The position numbers and the translations under genes are program-made. Shown in pieces: positions 18,308-26,070 of a stretch of DNA of 34,692 nucleotides; position 1 is the first letter of the stretch; each line of letters begins with the position of its first letter. The notes below the pieces were generated by a model, which ran no database searches, was not told the DNA's origin, and worked only from the letters and a program-made list of their open reading frames with translations. This DNA is from a virus. The stretch is taken from positions 1 to 34,692 of IMG/VR virus record IMGVR_UViG_3300036804_000068. The stretch is one strand, 5' to 3'.

Positions 18308-19942
18308 TCAGGCGCCGTAAAGCGTCCTTTCCTCGGCGGCGATATGGACCCTCTCGATTGTAAAGTCAGGCGATTTGCTTGACAAGTCCACAGCGCCCCA
18401 AATCCCGTGGCCGTCGACCGGCTGCGGAATGATCTTGTGATCCGCGCCGCTCACCAGCTCGAAGTCGAGCGACTGGACGCCGCCCGGAATGCCGCCGTCG
18501 CCGGTCTGAAGCTCGCCAAGGATCGAGACGCCGCGCCCGTCGTTGTCGTCAACCTCGGCGTAAATCCGCTTGAAGTTCTTGATCTGAAGCTGCGAAATGC
18601 CCTCGCCGCGCAGCCGCTTGGTCACATAGCGTTTGCTCAACGCCGCGTCGGGCTGAGCGAACAGCTCGTACAAGCTCGTCCCGTCCGTCCCGTAAGGCGT
18701 GATCTTGCTGTCCTGCTCGTAGTGGCCGATGTTGGTCAGCTCGATCCCTTGGCTCGCGACGCTCCAAAATCCCGCGCCGCCCTTGCCCGGATGGTACATG
18801 AGCAACAGGCTTCGCGCGACGCCCCAAGGGTCAGTGAAGCGGCCGTTGCACAAGAGCACGCGGAAGCCGAACATCGTCGCCGTCGCAAACGTCGGCAGAT
18901 ATTCCGACGTGTCGAGCGTCAGCCAAATGTTCGTCACCTTCTCCCCGATCGGCTGCGCGTCGCCGCCCTGCATCAGGAAAAACCCCGCCCCGTTGAACAT
19001 CACCATCTGCCGGCCAAGCGCGCCGACCGGACGCGGAAAGCGTTGGCCCACTTGCGGGTCGATGTTCTCGTAATTGAAATTCGTGGTGTACGGGCTCTCC
19101 GGCGTGCCCGAGCCGGCGAGCGTGACGTTGCTGATCAGGTCGGTCGAGCTGTCGCCGAACACGAACAGATAGCCCGACGACGCGCGCAAAGCGTTGTAGC
19201 TGTAAACGAGCTTGTCGCCGAAATAGCCGAACGAGCCGCCGCCGTTGGTGGTCGAGAAGTCCGCGCCGTTCGACGGCGCCGAAAACGAGATCACGTCCTT
19301 GCCGGCAACCCACAACCGCGACTGATACACTTCCATGTCGTAAATGCCGGGCAGGCCGACCGGCATGTTCGGCGGCGTCGCGCCAGGGTCCGTCTCTTGA
19401 AGGTCGGTCAGCCAATCGGGCGCCGGTTCGCCCGGCGTGGTCAGGGTCGCGCCGTCCCATGCGTACAAGCCCGCCGGGCTCCCGAACAGGACGCCGCCTT
19501 GCTGGCCTGCGCTCGATCCGTAGAACTGCGGACGCCAGACTTTCGCGCTCGCCCAAAATTGCGACGGGAAGGCGCCGGGAGACCAAATCGCGCCCTGCGC
19601 CCGAAGCCCCGTCACCTGTTGGGTGTTGAGGTCGACTTCCTCAATCGTGCCGTCCGAGAGGAAAAGCCAGCCCATCGCGCCCGGCGGCGGCGAGGCAAAC
19701 TGCGGCGTCTGGTTGCCGTAAGTGCCGAAGAAAACCCGCCAGATGACCGTCCCTGACGGAGCGGTGTAGATCGCGGGGCCGCGCCCCCAGCACGTGCGTA
19801 AATTCCCCGGAGCAACGGCGAAGAAATTTTCGTTCCACCATTCCTCTTGATCGTCGATGCTACCCTGTTTCGATTGTTGATTGAGGCCCTTGAACTGATC
19901 GAGCGTCATCAGCTCGGGAGGATTGTCGCTCTGAATGGGCAT
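18308..19942 (-). CDS. Tail hub / stabilization protein (P22 gp10-like)
   Basis: A 544-residue protein. Repeated beta-rich blocks (GGVLFGSPAGLYAWDG, YDMEVYQSRLWVAGKD, VYSYNALRASSGYLFVFGDS, MVMFNGAGFFLMQGGDAQPI) give the pattern of a beta-propeller or tail hub seen in the P22 gp10/tail-stabilization type. The mid part (NFNYENIDPQVGQRFPRPVG) resembles that family. The N-terminus contains the LDQFKGLNQQSKQG motif. It follows the tail adaptor gene, as in short-tailed phages. Assignment is by pattern. Confidence 0.75.
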   Translation of the reverse strand: MPIQSDNPPELMTLDQFKGLNQQSKQGSIDDQEEWWNENFFAVAPGNLRTCWGRGPAIYTAPSGTVIWRVFFGTYGNQTPQFASPPPGAMGWLFLSDGTIEEVDLNTQQVTGLRAQGAIWSPGAFPSQFWASAKVWRPQFYGSSAGQQGGVLFGSPAGLYAWDGATLTTPGEPAPDWLTDLQETDPGATPPNMPVGLPGIYDMEVYQSRLWVAGKDVISFSAPSNGADFSTTNGGGSFGYFGDKLVYSYNALRASSGYLFVFGDSSTDLISNVTLAGSGTPESPYTTNFNYENIDPQVGQRFPRPVGALGRQMVMFNGAGFFLMQGGDAQPIGEKVTNIWLTLDTSEYLPTFATATMFGFRVLLCNGRFTDPWGVARSLLLMYHPGKGGAGFWSVASQGIELTNIGHYEQDSKITPYGTDGTSLYELFAQPDAALSKRYVTKRLRGEGISQLQIKNFKRIYAEVDDNDGRGVSILGELQTGDGGIPGGVQSLDFELVSGADHKIIPQPVDGHGIWGAVDLSSKSPDFTIERVHIAAEERTLYGA

Positions 19943-20045
19943 TGATCAATCCCAACCAAATCCCCAGCTCGACCGCCGCTTTCTCCACCGGAGGCCATGA
20001 CAGCGGCTTATCGCGCCACGCCCGCGCCTCCAACACCGCCTCCAC
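19860..20045 (-). CDS. Candidate small overlapping protein (61 aa)
   Basis: Fills the 114-base gap between the tail adaptor stop (20057) and the tail hub start. GTG start with AAGAG eight bases upstream. It encodes VEAVLEARAWRDKPLSWPPV and VELGIWLGLINAHSERQSS, plausible helices. It overlaps the tail hub start by 83 bases. In such a compact operon an empty gap of this size would be rare, which supports a gene here. Confidence 0.4.
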   Translation of the reverse strand: MEAVLEARAWRDKPLSWPPVEKAAVELGIWLGLINAHSERQSSRADDARSVQGPQSTIETG

Positions 20046-20056
20046 CAGCTCGGCTC

Positions 20057-20791
20057 TTAGGCGGAACGGAGCGTCGCTCCATAGGCGTTCATGATCAATT
20101 GCGGGCACACGACGCTGGCGCACATCGGCAAATCCGTGTTGAACATTTCCGCCATGTTCTGCGCGTCCTCCTTCCGCTGTTGCTGAAGGAGCGCGAGGCA
20201 GGCCGCCCAATAGCTCACCGCGTCAACCCACGGATAGGGGATCGGCTCGATGTCGTCGTCGGTCAGAAGCGGCTTGGGGATCAAGGTCAAGTCCACTTCC
20301 ATCGGCGCGGCGATCGACGGGATCGGCGCGAGGTATAACGCTCCGGCAGGCCCCTCGCCATATTGCGCATACCAGCCCGGTTGACTGATCGTCCCGTAGA
20401 ACGTCCCCCCGTAAATCCGAAAGCGGGCCTGAAAATCGGTCCACACGATCCGCTTCCACAACGGCTTCCACGAGCCCTTGGTGATCGACCAAATGCCGTC
20501 CACGTCCTGCGTCCACGAGCCGCCGAGCCCGATGGCGAGCGAACGGCAGGCAAGGATCGACTGCGCGCCAGGACAGATTTGCATCGCCAGCGCGCTCCAC
20601 TCGCTGAACGGATAAATCTCGCGGCCGGGCTTGGTCTGCGTTCCCGGCGGAATGAAACGCAAACAGCCTGACACGGCGGCGATGCGCCGACGCGCCCGGT
20701 TGATGTAGCCGCTCAAGCGGGGGATGGTGAAAAACTGGCCGCCGCTGTCGTTCAGGTGGCCTTGCACTTCGTCAATGTAGGCGGCGAGCAT
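20057..20791 (-). CDS. Tail adaptor / head-tail connector protein
   Basis: A 244-residue protein starting MLAAYIDEVQGHLNDSGGQF. Helical ends, with a central beta-rich section (FRIYGGTFYGTISQPGWYAQ) and a C-terminal helix (YWAACLALLQQQRKEDAQNM), as in gp4/tail-tubular-A-type adaptors that connect portal and tail hub. It sits directly upstream of the tail hub. Family inferred by order and pattern. Confidence 0.7.
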   Translation of the reverse strand: MLAAYIDEVQGHLNDSGGQFFTIPRLSGYINRARRRIAAVSGCLRFIPPGTQTKPGREIYPFSEWSALAMQICPGAQSILACRSLAIGLGGSWTQDVDGIWSITKGSWKPLWKRIVWTDFQARFRIYGGTFYGTISQPGWYAQYGEGPAGALYLAPIPSIAAPMEVDLTLIPKPLLTDDDIEPIPYPWVDAVSYWAACLALLQQQRKEDAQNMAEMFNTDLPMCASVVCPQLIMNAYGATLRSA

Positions 20792-20805
20792 CGCTCACCA
20801 TAGCA

Positions 20806-21225
20806 TCATTCGGCCGCGACGATCGGGCCGACGGTGTTGCTCGTCGGCACGGTCACACTCCCGTCCTGATTGGTCCCGGTCAGCGTCCCGCCGATCATGT
20901 TGCCTACGTCGCTCGCTTGGAAAACGTAGCCGGGGCCGGTCGCGCCGGGGACCGTCGTTCCGGCGCTCGTCCACGTCCGGGTGAACGTCGGACTGTTCTG
21001 CCAAACCCCGCTGTTCATCACTGCCTGCGAACCGACGGCGAGGTCCGACATCACTTGGATGGTCGGAGGCGTGGTGTTGACCGGGGGCGTCGGCGTCGTC
21101 GGCGCCTCAATCTCGATCATGCCGCCAGCCGCCGGCGGGTAGAGCTGCCAAACCGAGCCGTCGGAGGCGAGGGCGATCCCCATCGTCGAAAACGGCAGAT
21201 AGTCCTCAATGGCCTCGATTGCCAT
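20806..21225 (-). CDS. Ig-like virion protein (139 aa)
   Basis: Begins MAIEAIEDYLPFSTMGIALA. Residues about 60-139 have the pattern of a short Ig-like/PKD-type domain (FTRTWTSAGTTVPGATGPGY then VFQASDVGNMIGGTLTGTN and NTVGPIV), common in phage surface decorations. The upstream 70 residues of the longer open frame are a shadow of the preceding Pro-rich gene. Likely a head or tail decoration. Confidence 0.65.
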   Translation of the reverse strand: MAIEAIEDYLPFSTMGIALASDGSVWQLYPPAAGGMIEIEAPTTPTPPVNTTPPTIQVMSDLAVGSQAVMNSGVWQNSPTFTRTWTSAGTTVPGATGPGYVFQASDVGNMIGGTLTGTNQDGSVTVPTSNTVGPIVAAE

Positions 21226-21769
21226 GCGGTTTTGCCTTGGCGTGGTGGTGCGACCGCTTGTGCGCCGCCGGCGGCGGCGGTTCCTCGGGCTCCGGCGCGG
21301 GCTCGGGCTCGGGCTCGGGCTTGGGCTTGGGCCGTGGCTGCGTCGCGGCCGAGCTGAGCGAGTGCGCCTCGACGAGCATCGTCGGAATGACGGGCGTGGT
21401 CGGCGTCGACGGCGGGGCGACGTTCCCCATGTTGAAAATGTTGGCAAACACGATCGGGGGGCTCGGGCTGCTGGTGGTGAAATCAGGAAACAGGTCGGCC
21501 GCCGTCGGCGTCAAGGCGTCGCCGGTGGCGAACTGCGGCTGCGGATAGCCCGCCACGCTCGGGGGAACGGGGGCGGACGGGACAACCGGCGTCGGAAACG
21601 GCGCATTGCCGCCGAAGCCGACTTGCGGGGGAGGAAGCCACGCGCCGGCTGTCCCGAGCGGAAACGACGGCGGCAGGCTCTCGCCGCCGGCGACAATCAC
21701 CGGCTGCGGAATGCCCGCGATGGACGGCGGGACCGGCGCCGGTTGAATTGGAGCCGTGCCGTTGCTCAT
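21206..21769 (-). CDS. Pro-rich virion protein with His/Lys-rich tail
   Basis: A 187-residue protein with two diverged repeats (VPPSIAGIPQPVIVAGGESL and VPPSVAGYPQPQFATGDAL), then a PKPEPEPEPAPEPEEPPPP stretch and a basic His-rich end (KRSHHHAKAKPHGNRGH). Low-complexity, disordered. The stop/start junction with the upstream gene is ATGA and the 3' end overlaps the next gene by 20 bases. Possibly a flexible capsid accessory; no family recognised. Confidence 0.6.
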   Translation of the reverse strand: MSNGTAPIQPAPVPPSIAGIPQPVIVAGGESLPPSFPLGTAGAWLPPPQVGFGGNAPFPTPVVPSAPVPPSVAGYPQPQFATGDALTPTAADLFPDFTTSSPSPPIVFANIFNMGNVAPPSTPTTPVIPTMLVEAHSLSSAATQPRPKPKPEPEPEPAPEPEEPPPPAAHKRSHHHAKAKPHGNRGH

Positions 21770-22338
21770 ACCGAAAACGCCTGCGTAATGTTGGCGAAAC
21801 CCGCCCCGGCGATGACCACGTTCTGCCCGTCAGCCAAAACCGTCCCGCCAGAGTTGGGATTGACCAAAACCGTCGCCGGAGCGCACGGATCGCGCCGCCA
21901 ACCGAAGAAATTGGGCGGAACACGGCCCGGAATGGGGCGAATTGGCGGATCGGTGTTGCCGGTCGCCCGCTGCCACGCCCGCCAAGCCTCCAAATAGGCG
22001 TTGTGGGTCATGAAACGCTGCGGAACGGGAGGCCCGAATTTCTTTTGGGACAAATTTCGCTTTTGCGGCGGTCCAGGGCTCACTGGCGGACCTGGACCGC
22101 GCGGCGGCGCCCGTCCCTGCCCCGGCAAGATGCCTGTCCCCGGAACGCGCGGCGGATTGAAGGGCTGCGCCTCGGGCCGGAACATGAGCACCCGGTTCGA
22201 GCCCGTTTGCACGACCCACGCGCCCTTCGGCAGCACGTAGCCACATGGATGACACGATAAATCGACGCTGCGCGGCCTCCCGAACGGCGAAAGTTGCGAT
22301 CCGGGCGGGCCGGGCGGCCAAGAACTGACCGGAAGCAT
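21766..22338 (-). CDS. Pro-rich head-region protein (190 aa)
   Basis: Begins MLPVSSWPPGPPGSQLSPFG. The middle is Pro/Gly/Arg-rich (PPRGPGPPVSPGPPQ). The C-terminus (VLVNPNSGGTVLADGQNVVI) is beta-like and compact, as in a small virion domain. It follows the major capsid protein with a TGATG junction. It may be a capsid decoration or cement protein, which commonly sits here; inference. Confidence 0.6.
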   Translation of the reverse strand: MLPVSSWPPGPPGSQLSPFGRPRSVDLSCHPCGYVLPKGAWVVQTGSNRVLMFRPEAQPFNPPRVPGTGILPGQGRAPPRGPGPPVSPGPPQKRNLSQKKFGPPVPQRFMTHNAYLEAWRAWQRATGNTDPPIRPIPGRVPPNFFGWRRDPCAPATVLVNPNSGGTVLADGQNVVIAGAGFANITQAFSV

Positions 22339-23354
22339 CAGAAAGCGGCGCCTCCGGTGATCCCGGTCATGATGACCCCCGTCGACGGCTTAGAGCAGAC
22401 CAAATTGAGCGCAGTAAGCGATAGACCCACGCTCGCAATCTGCCCTTGCGGGATGGTCGAGTACCACCCGGTCCAGGCGAAGTTCGCATCCTCATGGACA
22501 ACCAACGTGATGTATTTGGAATTGAACCCATAGGCAGTCCCCTGCGGGCAATTCAGGTCGAAAAATAGTGGAGTATCGCCAAGGAGAAGGCCGCGAAAAC
22601 CACTATTGACGGGATCGTCCTTTCCCCACCTTGAAGAGGGATCATTGTTATACCTTTCGACCGCCATGAAATCGGTCAACAATGTCGTCCAGTCCTCGAC
22701 GGACAGGACCATGAAATCGAGCGCCTCGCCGCCAGAATTTTTCACCGCCGCAAGCATGTTGGGGATGAAGGCGGCGCGGGTCAGAACGTCGCCGGCGGCG
22801 GCGATCGAGAGGCCGGCCCAATCGGGATACCCCGAAGCGCCGGTCCTCGCCAGCCCGCCATACGGCGTCGTCGTTCCGTAGGCGTCGGCGAGCGAATACA
22901 TCTGAAGCACGTTGGCCGTCGGCGGCCCGAACAGGCTTCCGGCGAGCGCCTGAAGGGCGCTGTTCTTCAGATCGTTGAGCTTGAGCATCAGGCGGCTCGC
23001 GACCGCGATGGCGTCCTGCGTCACAAGCTGTTCGAGCCCAAGCGAGCTGACTGGCGTCGCCAAGCAGCACATGTTGAACTCGGCGTTGACGGTCGCGGCC
23101 ACGTCTTGCGGCAAATCGAACTGGCCGGCGGGGCCAATCCATGAGCTTTGGACGTACTGCCCGGTCTGCACGGGCTGTGTGTATGGGGATACACCGCCGC
23201 TGGCCCTGATCGCATTGCGCAATAGCAACGCGAGCAGTGGATTTTGTTTGTAGATCAGAATGACGACCATCTGCGCGAACACGCGCCGGATGGTGGCTTC
23301 AAGTTCTAGGCCGATCGGACCCGACGGGATGATGCCTGCGCCGAGCTGGGGCAT
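22338..23354 (-). CDS. Major capsid protein (HK97-fold)
   Basis: A 338-residue protein, normal for an HK97-fold capsid subunit without a long leader. The N-terminal helix (EATIRRVFAQMVVILIYKQN), the E-loop-like and P-domain helices (FDLPQDVAATVNAEFNMCCL, RLMLKLNDLKNSALQALAGS) and the late beta region (YGFNSKYITLVVHEDANFAW) fit. It lies directly after the scaffold gene, and upstream of the Pro-rich accessory genes and tail adaptor. No sequence search was done. Confidence 0.85.
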   Translation of the reverse strand: MPQLGAGIIPSGPIGLELEATIRRVFAQMVVILIYKQNPLLALLLRNAIRASGGVSPYTQPVQTGQYVQSSWIGPAGQFDLPQDVAATVNAEFNMCCLATPVSSLGLEQLVTQDAIAVASRLMLKLNDLKNSALQALAGSLFGPPTANVLQMYSLADAYGTTTPYGGLARTGASGYPDWAGLSIAAAGDVLTRAAFIPNMLAAVKNSGGEALDFMVLSVEDWTTLLTDFMAVERYNNDPSSRWGKDDPVNSGFRGLLLGDTPLFFDLNCPQGTAYGFNSKYITLVVHEDANFAWTGWYSTIPQGQIASVGLSLTALNLVCSKPSTGVIMTGITGGAAF

Positions 23355-23360
23355 GGGATT

Positions 23361-23900
23361 TTACCTTCCTCTTGCGCGCTCCTCGTCTCGATGGATTGCG
23401 CCTAAGATTTCCCGTCTGGCCCACGCTTCAGGCTCGGCTGCGATTTCCTTAAAGTTGTCGGCCTTTTCGTGATGCCAGAATTGACTGTCATACGTAGGCT
23501 CTGTGGTCTTTGGGTTCTTGCTGGCCCTGTAGCTCGCGGCGACTTCGTGGTCGGCCACCGCATGATCCTGCATCCACCCCTCAAGCTCTTTGAGCCCGTC
23601 GTCGGTGAAGCCGTAATCCTTCTTGACCTTCTCGCGGCTGGCGGTCCAGGCGTCCGTGTCCGCCTTGGTTCGCGCCGTCTCCGCCTCCTTGCGCTTGCGC
23701 TCTTCCTCGGCGCCCAACCGCTGGTCGATCTTATCTTCCATGTCGAGGTCGGGGATGGCGAGGTTCGGATACTTGCGCTTGATGAGACGCTTGGCCTCTT
23801 TGTTCAGTTGAGGGTCGTTGTAAATGCTTTCCACAAAGTCGGCGGTCATGCGCTTGTTTTGCAGAAAGCTATACTCTTCGTCCGAAACGGTTCTAGGCAT
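23361..23900 (-). CDS. Scaffolding protein
   Basis: A 179-residue, highly charged helical protein starting MPRTVSDEEYSFLQNKRMTA. It has heptad-like stretches (EERKRKEAETARTKADTDAW, SREKVKKDYGFTDDGLKELE) and a basic C-terminus (HRDEERARGR), as in scaffolds that bind capsid subunits. Immediate neighbour of the capsid gene. Family assigned by position and composition. Confidence 0.75.
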   Translation of the reverse strand: MPRTVSDEEYSFLQNKRMTADFVESIYNDPQLNKEAKRLIKRKYPNLAIPDLDMEDKIDQRLGAEEERKRKEAETARTKADTDAWTASREKVKKDYGFTDDGLKELEGWMQDHAVADHEVAASYRASKNPKTTEPTYDSQFWHHEKADNFKEIAAEPEAWARREILGAIHRDEERARGR

Positions 23901-24066
23901 GAGCGATCGGCCCTGCGTTTATGAGCGACGCAAGCCGCTCAACCTCTTCCAAACATTCGACCAAGCGATGGTTGTCCAACGCAAGATCGCCGACAAGCTG
24001 CTCTTTGTCGAGGCAGGCGCGGACAACCTCGCTGATGCGTTCGAGCGTGGCGCAGGGATCAACCAT
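23893..24066 (-). CDS. Small helical protein (57 aa)
   Basis: Begins MVDPCATLERISEVVRACLD and continues with a leucine-rich helix (NHRLVECLEEVERLASLI). It overlaps the scaffold start by eight bases and follows the previous stop by six. No clear ribosome binding site, so it is probably coupled. It is shorter than usual ORF cut-offs. Function unknown. Confidence 0.55.
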   Translation of the reverse strand: MVDPCATLERISEVVRACLDKEQLVGDLALDNHRLVECLEEVERLASLINAGPIAHA

Positions 24067-24072
24067 TCGCCG

Positions 24073-24258
24073 TCAACTGTTGTTGGTCTTGCCCGTGATC
24101 GCCGGCTGTAGCGGCACGCCGCCTTCGGGCTTCGGCACGCAAGCCGGGATCGCGCCCCACTCGCTGGTCTCCGACTGCGTATCGACTTGAAGGATGGTTC
24201 GGGGCGGCGTCTCGGGGGGCGTCGTGATCGGCGGATCGTACGATCGGTTCTGCGCCAT
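24073..24258 (-). CDS. Small Pro/Thr-rich protein (61 aa)
   Basis: Begins MAQNRSYDPPITTPPETPPR. Disordered composition, with a WGAIPACVPKPEGGVPLQP middle. A strong GGAGG lies six bases upstream, and the perfect palindrome O8 lies just before that. No family recognised. Confidence 0.6.
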   Translation of the reverse strand: MAQNRSYDPPITTPPETPPRTILQVDTQSETSEWGAIPACVPKPEGGVPLQPAITGKTNNS

Positions 24259-24275
24259 AGCTTCCTCCAAAGGGT

Positions 24276-24304
24276 AGACTGTCAACCGATTAGGTTGACA
24301 GTCT
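24276..24304. promoter_or_regulatory. Perfect 12-bp-arm palindrome in the late operon (site O8)
   Basis: Arms AGACTGTCAACC and GGTTGACAGTCT around a five-base centre (GATTA): the most perfect copy of the operator-like repeat. It lies between two late genes, 15 bases before a strong ribosome binding site. No correctly spaced -10/-35 pair and no U-tract, so neither a promoter nor a terminator. Confidence 0.75.
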
Positions 24305-24312
24305 GACGCGAG

Positions 24313-24687
24313 TTATCGTTTCGGCTCGGGCTTCTCCGGCAGCTCCGGCCAAGCGTCCGGGTCAATCACGACGTAGTGCCAGCCATGATCGGGGATATGG
24401 CAGAGCACGACGAACTTGCCTTCGACCGGACCCGGTGGGCGCGGCCAAATCGCGCCGGGCGGAATTTCAGGCTTGCCGCCAGTCGCCGGCGGAAGCGGCT
24501 GGATCGGATGTCCAGTCGTCGGCGGCGGCCAGATGCCGGGCGGAAGCTCAAGCTCCGGGGGCACGATCGGATGCGTGATGTCGCCGTCGTCGCCGCCGTC
24601 CTCGCCGCCGTCCTCGGGCGGAAGGGGTTGCGTCGGCTCGCCGGGGCGGCGCCTGCGCACTCGTAAAAATCCACTGACAAACGGCAT
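24313..24687 (-). CDS. Pro-rich protein with conserved C-terminal domain (124 aa)
   Basis: Begins MPFVSGFLRVRRRR. The centre is Pro/Gly/Asp-rich (PEDGGEDGGDDGDITHPIV). The C-terminus (KFVVLCHIPDHGWHYVVIDP then DAWPELPEKPEPKR) reads as a compact small domain. GGAGAGGGAAC precedes the ATG, a strong ribosome binding site. Probably a virion accessory; function unknown. Confidence 0.6.
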   Translation of the reverse strand: MPFVSGFLRVRRRRPGEPTQPLPPEDGGEDGGDDGDITHPIVPPELELPPGIWPPPTTGHPIQPLPPATGGKPEIPPGAIWPRPPGPVEGKFVVLCHIPDHGWHYVVIDPDAWPELPEKPEPKR

Positions 24688-24697
24688 GTTCCCTCTC

Positions 24698-24814
24698 CTA
24701 TTCCGTTGCGGCCATGTATATGCCGGTCAAGACGCCGACACTGCCGAGCCCCCACTCGATCAAGTCGATGGCGGGGACGCCCGACCCGAGCAACACAAGC
24801 CCAAGCCATGACAT
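24698..24814 (-). CDS. Small membrane protein (38 aa)
   Basis: A 38-residue ORF starting MSWLGLVLLGSGVPAIDLIE with two short hydrophobic stretches, so it is membrane-associated or a single-pass helix. It lies 11 bases after the upstream stop. The ribosome binding site is poorly placed (GGGG adjacent to ATG), so translation would rely on coupling. It may be a small accessory; weak call. Confidence 0.5.
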   Translation of the reverse strand: MSWLGLVLLGSGVPAIDLIEWGLGSVGVLTGIYMAATE

Positions 24815-24825
24815 CCCCGTGACAA

Positions 24826-25401
24826 TCAGGCCAACGGCGTCAAGCGGAGGCCCGCCGACTTTCGCCACGCGACGCCTCCCATCAAGGCAAAGCCGACGAT
24901 CAGCATCGCCCAGGTCGACGGCTCGGGAATGGCCGACGTCGCGGTGAACGAGCCCGAACCGCTGATCACGTCGCCCGCGCCGCCCGCCTGCGTGAACGAT
25001 AGATCGAGCACGCCCTTGGTCCCGGTCGGAAGGCCGGGGCCGAACAAGACGCCGCTGCCGGCGATGTCAAGCTCGTCGCCGACAAAGCTGACCGCGCTCG
25101 TCTTGGTCGTGTCGTGGAACACGCCGCCGTCCCACGAAATGGTGATGAGCGAGCCAATCGCGGTCGAGAGCGGATTGGTCAGGTCGAGCACGTCGCCGCC
25201 GACCAGACCGCCGAGCGGGTCAACCACCTCGACGGCGTTCCACGTGGTGACGCCGACCGTGGTCGCAGTCGCCAAATCGGAAGCCGGATTGGCGGTGACG
25301 CCCGCCGCGTTGGCGGTGAAGTCGGTTTCGGTGATGACCGCCGCCGCGCTCGGCGCGGCGGATGCCGCCAAGAAGGCGGCGGCCATGAGAAATCGGTTCA
25401 T
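24826..25401 (-). CDS. PEP-CTERM (PEPxxWA) sorting-signal protein
   Basis: A 191-residue protein. Residues 1-21 are a signal peptide (FLMAAAFLAASAAPSAAA). The mature part is Gly/Thr/Asp-rich, with LPTGTKGVLDLSFTQAGGAG near its end. The C-terminus contains IPEPSTWAMLIVGFALMGG and then AWRKS: the PEP motif, a transmembrane helix and a basic stop, as in PEPxxWA-CTERM proteins of proteobacteria. Such proteins are processed by exosortase and go to the cell surface or matrix. About nine further residues follow the basic stop. Strong ribosome binding site (AAGGAGAGTGC). Phage genes with this signal are unexpected. Confidence 0.85.
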   Translation of the reverse strand: MNRFLMAAAFLAASAAPSAAAVITETDFTANAAGVTANPASDLATATTVGVTTWNAVEVVDPLGGLVGGDVLDLTNPLSTAIGSLITISWDGGVFHDTTKTSAVSFVGDELDIAGSGVLFGPGLPTGTKGVLDLSFTQAGGAGDVISGSGSFTATSAIPEPSTWAMLIVGFALMGGVAWRKSAGLRLTPLA

Positions 25402-25449
25402 CTTGCACTCTCCTTGCCCGAAATTGGGCAGGAATTTGGTAACACGGCC

Positions 25450-25959
25450 CTAACTCCCCGGCAATGGAGTGGAGGGCATGGGCGGCTGTTGCTGCCCGCC
25501 GCCGCCCGGCCCGCCCTGCCCCATCATCGCTTGGACGCGGCTCAAGAGCTGGTTCTGGACGGTGCGGCGCATCTGATCGCCGAGCATCGTTTTCTGAATG
25601 CCCGCCGCCGGGCCAAGGCCGCCCGCGCCGCCAAGATGCTTCGACAGGTTTTGGATGGTCTTGTAGACGTCGCTGTGCAGCTTGTCGCCCGGCTGCAACC
25701 CCATCCCGGCTTGCTTCAGCAGATTGATCGCCTGAATGATCATGTTCATGCTGTCGGCCATGTTGCCGGGACCGGGCGCCGAGACTTGCGGCCCCATCCG
25801 GCTCCGGGCGAAAGCGGCCATTCCCGGCCCAGGCGGCCCCGCTGACGGCGGTCCAGGCGGTCCAGCCTGCCCAGGAGGCCCGCCACCGCCACCGCCCCCT
25901 GACGGGTCTCCCTGCCCCATCGAAGGGTCGTCTTGCGTCGGGTCGATGCCGTCAGCCAT
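25450..25959 (-). CDS. Gly/Pro-rich protein after portal (169 aa)
   Basis: The N-terminus is Gly/Pro-rich (GGGGGGGPPGQAGPPGPPS). The middle (GNMADSMNMIIQAINLLKQA and GDKLHSDVYKTIQNLSKHLG) is helical, with a repeat-free heptad pattern, then a Gly/Gln/Pro tail. Composition suggests a disordered virion protein. It lies just downstream of the portal gene, separated by a strong hairpin. Family not recognised. Confidence 0.6.
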   Translation of the reverse strand: MADGIDPTQDDPSMGQGDPSGGGGGGGPPGQAGPPGPPSAGPPGPGMAAFARSRMGPQVSAPGPGNMADSMNMIIQAINLLKQAGMGLQPGDKLHSDVYKTIQNLSKHLGGAGGLGPAAGIQKTMLGDQMRRTVQNQLLSRVQAMMGQGGPGGGGQQQPPMPSTPLPGS

Positions 25960-25973
25960 GTGTCACCCCAAGA

Positions 25974-26012
25974 GCCGCCCCCGCGTTCATTGGGGGGCAA
26001 GGCGGGAGCGGC
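25974..26012 (-). other. Strong hairpin between portal gene and 25959 gene
   Basis: 11-bp stem with one G-U pair (plus-strand arms 25974-25984 and 26002-26012, core GCCGCCCCCGC / GCGGGAGCGGC) and a 17-base loop. No U-tract follows, so it is probably not a terminator; it could be an mRNA processing or stability element. The surrounding 110 bases have no gene. Confidence 0.5.
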
Positions 26013-26070
26013 CTCCCCTGTGCGGTCGGCTAAGGGAGCGCAAGCCGGCAGGGCGGCGGGAAAATAGAAC

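Noticed and set aside
17425-18363. Long plus-strand ORF (312 aa)
   Set aside because: It crosses the Tad2 gene and the tail hub end on the opposite strand, and its Pro/Arg/Ser-rich product looks like a high-GC shadow.
20057-22338. Repeat array or CRISPR in Pro-rich genes
   Set aside because: The repetition is in codons for Pro/Glu and Pro/Gly runs, with no spacer pattern and clear coding frames.
24276-24304. Perfect palindrome as a terminator
   Set aside because: No U-tract follows in either direction, and the sequence matches the operator-like repeat found in promoters.
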